Source: Sphingomonas sp.
Lineage (GTDB): Bacteria > Pseudomonadota > Alphaproteobacteria > Sphingomonadales > Sphingomonadaceae
NCBI GenBank assembly: GCA_025935515.1
Contig: JAICVC010000033.1
Span: 1-16,215, forward strand
Length of the DNA stretch: 16,215 nucleotides
Direction: 5' to 3'
Shown: positions 7,187 to 13,846 of the stretch, piece after piece
Layout of the letters: every line of letters starts with the position of its first letter
Position numbering within the stretch: position 1 is the stretch's first letter
The notes under the pieces: model-generated
The model's input: only the letters and a program-made list of their open reading frames with translations
The model's database searches: none
Told to the model about the DNA's origin: nothing
Translations under genes and position numbers: made by a program

Positions 7187-8871
7187 TCCGCCGCTTCGCC
7201 GCCGCGCTTGCGGCTTTCTCGCTCGCTGCGTGCACGGCGCAGGTCGCGCCGCCGGCTCTCGGTTCGGTCGCGACAGCGCCTGTCGAGGTGCAGATCCTGG
7301 CCTTCAACGACTTACACGGGAACATCGAGCCGCCGGCGCCTGTAGAGGTGACGGAGGGGGACGGCATTAAGCACAAAATCGCGACCGGCGGGGTCGCGCA
7401 TCTCGCGGCGGCCCTCGCCAGACTGCGCGCCGGCCACGCGAATACGGTCACCGTCTCCGCCGGCGACACGATCGGCGCCTCGCCGCTAATCTCGGCCAAT
7501 TATCTCGACGAGCCGACCATCGCCGCGATGAATTTGCTGGGATTGGAGTTCAATTCAGTCGGCAACCACGAATTCGACCGGGGCAGCGACGAATTGAAGC
7601 GCATGCAAACGGGCGGCTGCGCCAAGTTCACCCGCCGAGCGCCGTGTGCGGTCGAGCCGTTCGGCGGCGCGAAGTTCCGCTACCTGGCCGCGAACGTCGT
7701 CCAGAGCGACGGCACTACGATTTTTCCGCCTTACGCGATCAAGCAAATAGGACCGGTCAAAATCGGGTTCATCGGCATGACGCTGAAGGGCACGCAGAAT
7801 CTCGTCACCCCGTCTGGCGTGAAAGGTCTGACGTTCAAGGGCGAAGCGGAAACCGCAAATGCACTCGTCCCGCAACTGAAGGCACAGGGCGCTGACGCGA
7901 TCGTCCTGTTGATCCACCAAGGCGGCAAGACGCCGAACTTCACCACGGGCAACACTTGCGACGGCTTGTACGGCGAAATCCTGCCGATCCTGCCCAAGCT
8001 CGACCCGGCGATCACCACCATCGTCTCCGGCCACACGCACTGGGCCTATGTCTGCCGCGGAACGCCGCAGGTCGGCGCGAGGCGGCTACTCACCAGCGCC
8101 GGCAAATACGGTTATTTCGTCACCGACCTCAGGCTCGAGTTCGATCCGGCGAGCCATCGCCTGATCGGCCAGGACGCGCGCAATTTCGTCGTCGGAAATG
8201 GCGAGCGCGGCGAGGACGCTGCGGAGAAGGCGCTCGTCGACCGCTATGCGGAAGCGGTTGCTCCGATTGCCAGCCGGATCGTCGGGCACTTGAGCGCCTC
8301 CGCGACCAAGAACACCGAGGACGGCGAAAGCGCCGCGGCCGACCTAATCGCGGATTCGATGCTGGCCGCGACCAAGGCGCCCGAAAATGGCGGCGCCCAG
8401 CTGGCGCTGGTCAATGCCACGGGCGTCCGCGTAGACTTGTCCGGCGGCGGCGTCCGCTACGATGCCGCCTTTGCGATGATGCCCTTTGGGAACAACCTCG
8501 TCGTCATGACGCTCACCGGCGCACAGCTCAAAGCCGCGATCGAGCAGCAGTATGCAACGCCGATCAAGGCGGGCTTCCATACGCCAGCGGCTCTCGCGCC
8601 CTCAGCCGGTTTCAGTTTCACCGTCGACATGTCCAAGCCCGAGGGAAGTCGCGTCGTCGGGATGCGGCTCAACGGCAAGCCGATCGATCCCGCTTCCAAC
8701 TATCGCGTCGTTGTGAACAACTATCTCGCCTCGGGCGGCGACGGCCTGAGCGCCTTCACGGCCGGCACCGACATCACCGACAAGGGCATCATCGACCTCG
8801 ACGCCTTGGTCGAGTGGATCTCCCGCGGACGGACTCCACCGGAGCCGAACCGCATCCGCATTATCTCCTAG
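7183..8871 (+). CDS. Lipoprotein 5'-nucleotidase/metallophosphatase (UshA-like two-domain)
   Basis: This 562-residue protein has a lipoprotein signal with lipobox LAAC (Cys17). Thr follows the Cys, so there is no inner-membrane-retention Asp and an outer-membrane anchor is likely. The metallophosphatase domain shows all blocks: FNDLHGN (41-47), AGDT (93-96), GNHEFDRG (127-134), LLIHQGG with His245, and SGHTHW (282-287). The 5_nucleotid_C domain shows NATGVRVDLSGG (411-422), MPFGNNLVVMTLTG (433-446) and NNYLASGGDGLSAF (512-525). The family hydrolyses 5'-nucleotides, and some members UDP-sugars or cyclic nucleotides, to nucleosides and phosphate. Where UshA has a substrate-stacking Phe in the NDF-like motif, this protein appears to have Tyr514. 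The ATGA overlap with the S1/P1 nuclease implies coupled synthesis. It is convergent with amn, sharing a CTAG. Confidence 0.92.
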   Translation: MIRRFAAALAAFSLAACTAQVAPPALGSVATAPVEVQILAFNDLHGNIEPPAPVEVTEGDGIKHKIATGGVAHLAAALARLRAGHANTVTVSAGDTIGASPLISANYLDEPTIAAMNLLGLEFNSVGNHEFDRGSDELKRMQTGGCAKFTRRAPCAVEPFGGAKFRYLAANVVQSDGTTIFPPYAIKQIGPVKIGFIGMTLKGTQNLVTPSGVKGLTFKGEAETANALVPQLKAQGADAIVLLIHQGGKTPNFTTGNTCDGLYGEILPILPKLDPAITTIVSGHTHWAYVCRGTPQVGARRLLTSAGKYGYFVTDLRLEFDPASHRLIGQDARNFVVGNGERGEDAAEKALVDRYAEAVAPIASRIVGHLSASATKNTEDGESAAADLIADSMLAATKAPENGGAQLALVNATGVRVDLSGGGVRYDAAFAMMPFGNNLVVMTLTGAQLKAAIEQQYATPIKAGFHTPAALAPSAGFSFTVDMSKPEGSRVVGMRLNGKPIDPASNYRVVVNNYLASGGDGLSAFTAGTDITDKGIIDLDALVEWISRGRTPPEPNRIRIIS

Positions 8872-10319
8872 CGCAGCGGCGGCTCGTCGAAGCTGCGGAG
8901 CTTGCGGCTGTGCAGGCCCTCGCCTTCGCGCTGGAGCAGGTTCAGCGCCTCGATCCCGATCCTCAGGTGCTGGCTAATCGCGCGCTCGTAGAAAGCGTTG
9001 GCCTGGCCGGGCAGCTTCAGCTCGCCGTGCAGCGGTTTGTCCGAGACGCACAGCAACGTCCCGTAGGGCACGCGGAACCGGTAGCCCTGCGCCGCGACCG
9101 TCGCCGATTCCATGTCGATCGCGACCGCCCGGCTCTGGTTGAAGCGTAGCGCCGAAGCGGCATAGAGCAGCTCCCAGTTACGGTCGTCGGTCGTCACCAC
9201 GGTCCCGGTGCGCAGCCGCCGCTTAACGCTGTCCTCGTCCTCGCCGGTGATCGCGGTCGTCGCGTCGAACAAGGCGTTCTGAACCTCGGCGATCGCGGGC
9301 AGCGGGACCTCGGGCGGAAGCACGTCGTCGAGCACATGGTCGTCGCGCAGGTAAGCGTGGGCGAGGACGTAATCGCCGATCGTCTGGCTGGGCCGAAGGC
9401 CGCCGCAATGGCCGATCATCAGCCACACTTCGGGGCGCAGCACCGCCACATGGTCGCACACCGTCTTGGCGTTGGACGGGCCGACGCCGATGTTGACCAG
9501 GGTGATCCCGGTGCGATCCTCCGCCATCAGGTGGTAGGCGGGCATCTGGTGCCGCCGCCACTGGCCGGCGGCGATCTCGGCCTCGGCATTCACCAGCTCG
9601 CCCCGCTCGTAGGTCGCTGCTGGGACGGACAGCGAAGTGAAGCGCGAATCCTTGCGGCGCAGGGCGTCGATCGCGACCCCGACGAACTCGTCGACGTAGC
9701 GGACGTAATTGGTGAACAGCACGAATTGCTGGAAATGCTCGGGCGGCGTGCCGGTGTAATGCCTCAGCCGCGCGAGGCTGAAGTCGGTGCGCGGCCCGTC
9801 GAACAAGGCGAGCGGCCGGGGCTCCTCTGGGCTGTGCTTCCACACCCCGTCGGCGATCTCGTCGCCAAGGTGGATGAGCTCGTTCGAGGGGAAGAAGCGG
9901 GACAGCTCGGCGGTGCCGATGTCGCCGACCTGGATGCCGCTGTTCTCGATCACATAGGCGTAGGGGATTTCGCTCGCGGAATGGCCGACGCTGATGGTGG
10001 CGTCATAATCGCGGTTCAGATGTTCGAGCTGGTCGACGAGATAGTCGCGGAACAGCTCGGGCCGGGCAATGCTGGTCGCATAGACGCCGGGCTGGTTGAG
10101 CCGCGCGAATGCGCGCGACGGGGCGGCGACCGGCGCCTTGCCGGCATAATCGATCCGCAACTCGGGGTAGGCGAAAGCGCCTTTCTTGCGCGCCCGGGCG
10201 TCGGGCGGCGTGCGGTCTTCGACGTAACGGGCAAGCGCCTGGCGGAGATTGGCGACCGATTCGTCGTAGATCGCGGCGAGCTGGTCGACGATCGCGTTGG
10301 CGTTGAACTGACGTTTCAT
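8868..10319 (-). CDS. amn: AMP nucleosidase
   Basis: This 483-residue cytosolic enzyme cleaves AMP to adenine and ribose 5-phosphate. The N-terminal AMP-nucleosidase-specific domain spans about 1-260. The C-terminal nucleoside-phosphorylase-like domain carries NIGVGPSNAK (276-285), IGHCGGLRPSQTIGDYVLAH (302-321), AIDMESATVAAQG (400-412, with ribose-binding Met403 and Glu404) and CVSDKPLHGELK (424-435), in which Asp427 is the expected catalytic acid. The length equals the E. coli Amn class. The frame is open upstream to 10502, but that extension is a translation of the tRNA-Leu gene, so I start at the ATG at 10319 (MKRQFNANAI); the Shine-Dalgarno is poor. With adenosine kinase upstream, it gives a full route from adenosine to adenine plus pentose phosphate. 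Confidence 0.95.
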   Translation of the reverse strand: MKRQFNANAIVDQLAAIYDESVANLRQALARYVEDRTPPDARARKKGAFAYPELRIDYAGKAPVAAPSRAFARLNQPGVYATSIARPELFRDYLVDQLEHLNRDYDATISVGHSASEIPYAYVIENSGIQVGDIGTAELSRFFPSNELIHLGDEIADGVWKHSPEEPRPLALFDGPRTDFSLARLRHYTGTPPEHFQQFVLFTNYVRYVDEFVGVAIDALRRKDSRFTSLSVPAATYERGELVNAEAEIAAGQWRRHQMPAYHLMAEDRTGITLVNIGVGPSNAKTVCDHVAVLRPEVWLMIGHCGGLRPSQTIGDYVLAHAYLRDDHVLDDVLPPEVPLPAIAEVQNALFDATTAITGEDEDSVKRRLRTGTVVTTDDRNWELLYAASALRFNQSRAVAIDMESATVAAQGYRFRVPYGTLLCVSDKPLHGELKLPGQANAFYERAISQHLRIGIEALNLLQREGEGLHSRKLRSFDEPPLR

Positions 10320-10391
10320 GGCCTGCACTAAGCGGGCGAGGCGCGGGGTGGCAAGTCTGCTGCACTCGCTACGCTCGCGCTCGCCATCCTC

Positions 10392-10410
10392 GAATGTCCC
10401 CCGGACATTC
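10392..10410 (-). terminator. Perfect 8-bp hairpin after tRNA-Leu, possible terminator or processing site
   Basis: GAATGTCC, a 3-nt GGG loop and GGACATTC form a perfect stem 12 nt downstream of the tRNA 3' end in the direction of transcription. No U-tract follows, so it is not a classical intrinsic terminator; it could stop transcription weakly, guide tRNA 3' processing or be a dispersed palindrome. A run of near-direct GCGAGCG-type repeats follows it towards amn. Confidence 0.4.
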
Positions 10411-10421
10411 TCCGGTGGCGA

Positions 10422-10508
10422 TGGTGCCCAGGAGAGGACTCGAACCTCCACGCCCTTGCGAGCGCCAGCACCTGAAGCTGGTGCGTCTACCAATTCCGCC
10501 ACCTGGGC
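10422..10508 (-). tRNA. tRNA-Leu, anticodon CAG
   Basis: The 87-nt gene includes an encoded 3' CCA (10422-10424). Acceptor arms GCCCAGG and CCTGGGC pair over 7 bp, with discriminator A. The D-arm reads TGGCGGAATTGGTAGACGCA. The anticodon stem CCAGC/GCTGG encloses the 7-nt loop TTCAGGT, giving anticodon CAG, which reads CUG. A long variable arm (around GCGCTCGCAAGGGCGT) marks it as a class II tRNA, and the T-arm contains GGTTCGAGTCC. CUG is likely a major leucine codon in this GC-rich genome. It lies 102 bp upstream of amn on the same strand and is divergent from the NDUFA9-family gene. Confidence 0.97.
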
Positions 10509-10540
10509 ACAGGGGCTTCTTCATTTCGGCAGGCGGCGGC

Positions 10541-10569
10541 GCTTAAGAGGCCTCGGCCTGCCTTGTCAA
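10541..10569 (-). promoter_or_regulatory. Candidate promoter of tRNA-Leu
   Basis: On the minus strand TTGACA (10569-10564) is a perfect -35 hexamer. It is followed after 17 nt by TTAAGC (10546-10541), a weak -10. The predicted start would be about 25 nt before the mature tRNA 5' end, a sensible leader length for RNase P processing. The -35 also reads TTGTCA on the plus strand and could serve the NDUFA9-family gene. Confidence 0.5.
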
Positions 10570-10600
10570 TCTAGGAAGCGACCGGCTATCGCGCCACCCC

Positions 10601-11557
10601 ATGATCGACCGGTCGGAAGAGCTTGTAACCGTCTTCGGCGGCGGCGGATTCATCGGCCGCTACGTCTGCGAATTCCTGCTCAAGAGCGGAGTCCGGGTCC
10701 GCGTCGCCCAGCGCGACCCGCGCCAGGCCTATACCATCCAGCCGCTGGCGCAGGTCGGGCAGTTCGGTGCCGTCGCCGCCGATCTCGGCAATGCCGCCAG
10801 CGTCCGGCTCGCGCTTCATGGCGCCAGCGCGGCCATCAACCTCGCCGGCGTGTTCGGCGCGAAGATGCGCCGCGTCCATGTCGAGGGTGCGCGCAACGTC
10901 GCCGAGGCAGCGCGCGACGGCGGCCTCGGCGCTGTGGTGCAGATCTCGGCGATCGGCGCGAGCGCCGAATCCGAGTCCGCCTATGGCCGCACCAAGGGCG
11001 AAGGAGAGGAGGCGGTCCGCGAGGCGTTCCCCAGCGGCACCATCATCCGGCCTTCGCTGGTGTTCGGGCCGGACGACGATCTGACCAACCGCTTTGCCGC
11101 GATGGCGCGCCTCCCGATCCTCCCGGTAATTGCGGCGAACAGCAAATTCCAGCCGGTCTATGTCCGCGACCTCGCTAAGGCGATCGCGATGGCGGCGCTT
11201 GAGCCGGAGCGGTTCGGGGGCCAGACCTTCGAGATTGGCGGGCCGCAGGTGATGAGCATGATCGACCTTCATCGGGCGATCCTCGAGCTGTCCGGGCAGA
11301 CGCCGGAGATCATGCCGCTGCCCGATTTCGTCGGGAATGCGATTGCCTATCTCGGCTGGCTGCCCGGCGCGCCGCTGACCCGCGACCAGTGGATGATGCT
11401 CCAGCGCGGCAGCGTTGCGTCGGGTGACAAGCCTGGCCTCGAAGCCTTCGGGATCAGGCCGACACCGCTCGCGGCGGTCGGTTACGATTGGCTTGCGCGC
11501 TTCAACCGCGGCGGCAAGTCCGCCGGCCGGCGGATTCACTTGACGGCGACCAACTGA
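10601..11557 (+). CDS. Complex I NDUFA9-family NAD(P)-binding protein (atypical SDR)
   Basis: This 318-residue Rossmann-fold protein has dinucleotide-binding motif VFGGGGFIGRYV (11-22), the NLAGVFG segment (80-86), Ser116 in ISAIGAS and a YxxxK pair, Tyr128/Lys132 (SAYGRTKGEGE). The substrate region then contains RPSLVFGPDD (150-159) and FQPVYVRDLAKAI. Together these match the NDUFA9-like atypical short-chain dehydrogenases, named for an accessory subunit of mitochondrial complex I that binds NADPH. Bacterial members are common in alphaproteobacteria; their role is uncertain and may concern quinone metabolism or redox sensing. The ATG at 10601 has no Shine-Dalgarno. TTGTCA (10563-10568) followed after 18 nt by TATCGC (10587-10592) could give a nearly leaderless transcript. 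uppP follows after 17 bp, suggesting one operon. Confidence 0.85.
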   Translation: MIDRSEELVTVFGGGGFIGRYVCEFLLKSGVRVRVAQRDPRQAYTIQPLAQVGQFGAVAADLGNAASVRLALHGASAAINLAGVFGAKMRRVHVEGARNVAEAARDGGLGAVVQISAIGASAESESAYGRTKGEGEEAVREAFPSGTIIRPSLVFGPDDDLTNRFAAMARLPILPVIAANSKFQPVYVRDLAKAIAMAALEPERFGGQTFEIGGPQVMSMIDLHRAILELSGQTPEIMPLPDFVGNAIAYLGWLPGAPLTRDQWMMLQRGSVASGDKPGLEAFGIRPTPLAAVGYDWLARFNRGGKSAGRRIHLTATN

Positions 11558-11574
11558 GCGGCTGACTTCGGCCA

Positions 11575-12387
11575 ATGCCAATCCTGCTGATCGCGCTCAT
11601 CCTCGGCATCGTCGAGGGCGTCACTGAATTCCTCCCGGTGTCCTCGACCGGACATCTCATCCTCGCCACGGAGCTTCTCGGCTTCGATGCCGAAAAATGG
11701 GCGGCGTTCAACGTCATCATCCAGCTGGGCGCCATCCTGGCGATCGTCGTTCTCTACTGGCGGACCTTCTGGGCGGTGCTCGAAGGCATGTTCAAGGGCA
11801 ACGCCGTGTCGTGGCGGTTCGTGCGCAACATTCTCATCGGCTTCCTGCCCTCCGCGATCCTCGGCTTCCTGCTGATCAACAAGATCGAAGCCTTGCTGGG
11901 CAACGCTCATCTCGTCGCTGTCGCGCTCATCCTCGGCGGCGTCGCCATCCTGGTGATCGAGAAGCTGGTGAAGCGGACCGATATCGTCGGCGTCGCCGAA
12001 ATGCCGCTCAAGACGGTGATCGGGGTCGGACTGATCCAGTGCCTGTCGATGATCCCCGGAGTCAGCCGTTCGGGCGCGACGATCATGGGCGGGCTCAGCC
12101 TCGGCGTCGAACGGCGTACCGCGGCCGAGTTCAGCTTCTTCCTCGCCATCCCGACCATGCTCGGGGCGACCACGCTGGAGCTGGTCAAGCATCGCGACAC
12201 GCTGATGGCGGGCGCGAGCGGCGTCGGCTTCGCGGCCGTCGCAGTCGGCTTCGTGGTCAGCTTCTTGGTCGCGATCGTCGTCGTCCGCGCCTTCGTCGGA
12301 TACATTTCCAGGCACGGCTTCGCACCTTTCGCCTGGTACCGGATCGCTGCCGGCATCGTCGCGCTCGCCTGGCTTTCGATGCGCTGA
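11575..12387 (+). CDS. uppP: Undecaprenyl-diphosphatase (UppP/BacA)
   Basis: This 270-residue integral inner-membrane enzyme removes a phosphate from undecaprenyl diphosphate to recycle the lipid carrier for peptidoglycan and O-antigen synthesis; it also gives bacitracin tolerance. Both diagnostic motifs are intact: GIVEGVTEFLPVSSTGH (11-27), containing the catalytic ExxxE (Glu14, Glu18) and His27, and PGVSRSGATI (161-170) with Ser164 and Arg165. Roughly seven to eight hydrophobic segments follow the family layout. It starts 17 bp after the NDUFA9-family stop, probably in the same transcript, with a weak ribosome-binding site. It is one of two cell-wall genes here, along with mreB. Confidence 0.97.
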   Translation: MPILLIALILGIVEGVTEFLPVSSTGHLILATELLGFDAEKWAAFNVIIQLGAILAIVVLYWRTFWAVLEGMFKGNAVSWRFVRNILIGFLPSAILGFLLINKIEALLGNAHLVAVALILGGVAILVIEKLVKRTDIVGVAEMPLKTVIGVGLIQCLSMIPGVSRSGATIMGGLSLGVERRTAAEFSFFLAIPTMLGATTLELVKHRDTLMAGASGVGFAAVAVGFVVSFLVAIVVVRAFVGYISRHGFAPFAWYRIAAGIVALAWLSMR

Positions 12388-12394
12388 TTTTCAC

Positions 12395-12423
12395 TTGCGC
12401 CGGTTGAGCATCGCGCCGATAAT
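12395..12423 (+). promoter_or_regulatory. Sigma70-type promoter for the small exported protein gene
   Basis: TTGCGC (12395-12400), exactly 17 nt, then GATAAT (12418-12423) is the best plus-strand promoter match I noticed in the window. The start would fall near 12430, leaving a short leader that contains the AGAGG ribosome-binding site before the ATG at 12448. It suggests this gene is transcribed separately from uppP. Confidence 0.5.
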
Positions 12424-12447
12424 TCAGCGACTTAGAGGCTGATCGCA

Positions 12448-12873
12448 ATGCGCAAGACCCTGATCCTTCTGCCGCTCCTCCTCGCCGCCAGCCCGGCACT
12501 GGCGCAGCCTGCACCGCAGCTGCCGCCCGAGCTCACAGATCCGGCCACCGCCGACAAGCTTGCCGGCGCCATGCAGGCGCTGTCCCAAGCGTTTCTCAAC
12601 GTCAGGATCGGCGAGGTCAAAGCGGCGCTCGAAGGGCGGCCGGCAACGGGGGCTGAGCGTAACATGACCGTGCGCGACATGGCGCGGCGCGACGATCCTG
12701 ATTTCGACCGCCATATGCAGCAACGGATGGCAAACGTCGCGCCGGTGATGCGGCAAAGCATGAATGCGCTGAACACCGCGCTGCCGGAGATGATGCGAAG
12801 CCTTCACGAGGCGCAAAAGTCGCTCGAACGGGCTGTCGCCAACATGCCCGACCCGACCTATCCGAGGCGCTAG
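12448..12873 (+). CDS. Small exported protein of unknown function
   Basis: I do not recognise this 141-residue protein. It has a clear signal peptide (MRKTLILLPLLLAASPALA, cut before QPAPQLPPEL), so it should be periplasmic or surface-associated. The mature part starts with a Pro-rich stretch. It continues with TADKLAGAMQALSQAFLNVRIGEVKAAL-like helix, a charged NMTVRDMARRDDPDFDRH linker (about 72-88), and a long Met/Gln/Asn-rich amphipathic helix (about 89-132, including SMNALNTALPEMMRSLHEA). It contains no Cys and no catalytic motif. The ATG at 12448 has AGAGG upstream with 9-nt spacing and a good promoter match just before it. The composition suggests an all-alpha, possibly oligomeric protein. 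It lies between uppP and a GST gene, and neither reveals its job. Confidence 0.85.
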   Translation: MRKTLILLPLLLAASPALAQPAPQLPPELTDPATADKLAGAMQALSQAFLNVRIGEVKAALEGRPATGAERNMTVRDMARRDDPDFDRHMQQRMANVAPVMRQSMNALNTALPEMMRSLHEAQKSLERAVANMPDPTYPRR

Positions 12874-12907
12874 ACGCCCCGGCCTCAGCCGCTAAAGCTG
12901 CGCTGCC

Positions 12908-13579
12908 ATGTGGCAGCTCTTCCAGTTCCCGCTGTGTCCGTTTTCGCGCAAGGTGCGGCTCGTCCTCGCCGAGAAGGGCGTCGGCCATGAGCTGGTGCGC
13001 GAGAATCCCTGGGAGAAGCGCGACGAGTTCATCGACCTGAACCCGGCGGGTGAAACGCCGGTCATGGTGGAACCCGACCAGGGGGTGACGCTGATCGGCT
13101 CGCAGCCGATCGTCGAATATCTGGATGAGACGGTCGACCGGATGCCGATGATCTACGGCAACGGCGGGCTTCGCGCGGAGATCCGGCGAGTGACCGAATG
13201 GTTCGACATCAAGCTCTATCGCGAGGCGGTCGAGCCGCTGATGAATGAGCGGATGAGGAAGCGGCTGGTCAGCCAACAATCACCGGACACCCGCGTTCTT
13301 CGCGAAGCGATGAGGGTCGCCAGCGAGCACCTCGATTATATCGATTACCTGCTCGACCACCGCCGCTGGCTCGCCGGACCGGGCCTCAGCCTCGCCGACT
13401 TCACCGCGGCCGCGCATTTGAGCGTCATCGACTATCTCGGCGCGCTCGACTGGCGCGGGCACAAGCAGACCAAGGACTGGTATGCGGTGATGAAGTCGCG
13501 GCCCTGCTTCCGTCCGCTGCTGGGCGAGCGGATGGAAGTGATCGTGCCCCCGGGGCACTACGACAAGGTCGATTTCTAG
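12908..13579 (+). CDS. Glutathione S-transferase family protein
   Basis: This 223-residue cytosolic protein has an N-terminal thioredoxin-like domain with a CPFS motif (10-13), whose Cys10 is the candidate catalytic residue in place of Tyr or Ser. The cis-proline is in GETPVM (Pro51), and the glutathione-binding helix start is GSQPIVEYLDE (64-74). The C-terminal helical domain contains the N-capping motif LSLADFTAAAH. A Cys-containing active site points to omega-, beta- or GrxB-like thiol-transfer chemistry instead of classical conjugation, but substrate cannot be assigned. The ATG at 12908 has no obvious Shine-Dalgarno. The gene is 34 bp downstream of the small exported protein gene and convergent with mreB. 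Confidence 0.9.
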   Translation: MWQLFQFPLCPFSRKVRLVLAEKGVGHELVRENPWEKRDEFIDLNPAGETPVMVEPDQGVTLIGSQPIVEYLDETVDRMPMIYGNGGLRAEIRRVTEWFDIKLYREAVEPLMNERMRKRLVSQQSPDTRVLREAMRVASEHLDYIDYLLDHRRWLAGPGLSLADFTAAAHLSVIDYLGALDWRGHKQTKDWYAVMKSRPCFRPLLGERMEVIVPPGHYDKVDF

Positions 13580-13596
13580 CAGAGGCACCGAGCGCA

Positions 13597-13837
13597 GCGA
13601 CGCCGACGCGAAGCGTCGCCAGAGCAGCGCGAAGAGCTGCTGAATGCCGGACGGCCTGCGGGCGTTAGCCCGACAGGACCGACGGCGCGGATTCACTCCG
13701 CGCCGGCGCACTCCGGCAAGGGGCCGTCACGCGAGTGAATCGCGTGACGTCAGTCGGCACCGCTTCGCGGACCGCTGGCCGGCATTCGCTGTCTCTCGAC
13801 CAAGCGTCTTTGCTTCGCAAAGCTCGCTTGCTCTTGG
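13597..13837. repeat. Cluster of tandem hairpins between convergent GST and mreB
   Basis: The 267-bp gap at 13580-13846 holds no credible gene but at least six separate inverted repeats. They are GCGACGC/GCGTCGC (13597-13619, with inner CGACGC-GAA-GCGTCG), AGCAGC/GCTGCT (13623-13641), CGGGC/GCCCG extended by CCTG/CAGG (13655-13677), two perfect 9-bp stems (13683-13705 and 13726-13748), CCGC-TTC-GCGG (13760-13770) and a bulged AAGCG/TTTGC-TTC-GCAAA/CGCTT structure (13802-13829) inside CCAAG/CTTGG (13800-13837). None is followed by a clear U-tract. They would lie in the 3' ends of both converging transcripts and may protect or end them. Confidence 0.85.
13683..13748. other. Two perfect 9-bp hairpins with complementary loops
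   Basis: Hairpin A pairs CGGCGCGGA with TCCGCGCCG around loop TTCAC (13683-13705). Hairpin B pairs GTCACGCGA with TCGCGTGAC around loop GTGAA (13726-13748). The loops are exact reverse complements, extending to ATTCACT against AGTGAAT with the closing pairs. They are 20 nt apart and on the same transcript in either direction, so a kissing-loop contact is geometrically possible. Each alone could help end transcription of GST or mreB, although neither has a U-tract. Confidence 0.6.
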
Positions 13838-13846
13838 CAGCTCCTG

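Noticed and set aside
7956..9149. 397-residue plus-strand frame overlapping the nucleotidase and amn
   Set aside because: Its Arg-rich composition is that of a shifted reading of the two real genes, and it crosses their shared stop region.
10320..10502. 61-residue N-terminal extension of AMP nucleosidase starting MAELVDAPASGAG
   Set aside because: It is the minus-strand reading of the tRNA-Leu gene and the spacer after it, a well-known false ORF. The ATG at 10319 gives the normal Amn length.
13580..13846. Series of hairpins considered as a CRISPR-like or attC-like array
   Set aside because: The units differ in sequence and spacing, there are no constant repeats with unique spacers, and no cas or integrase gene is near.
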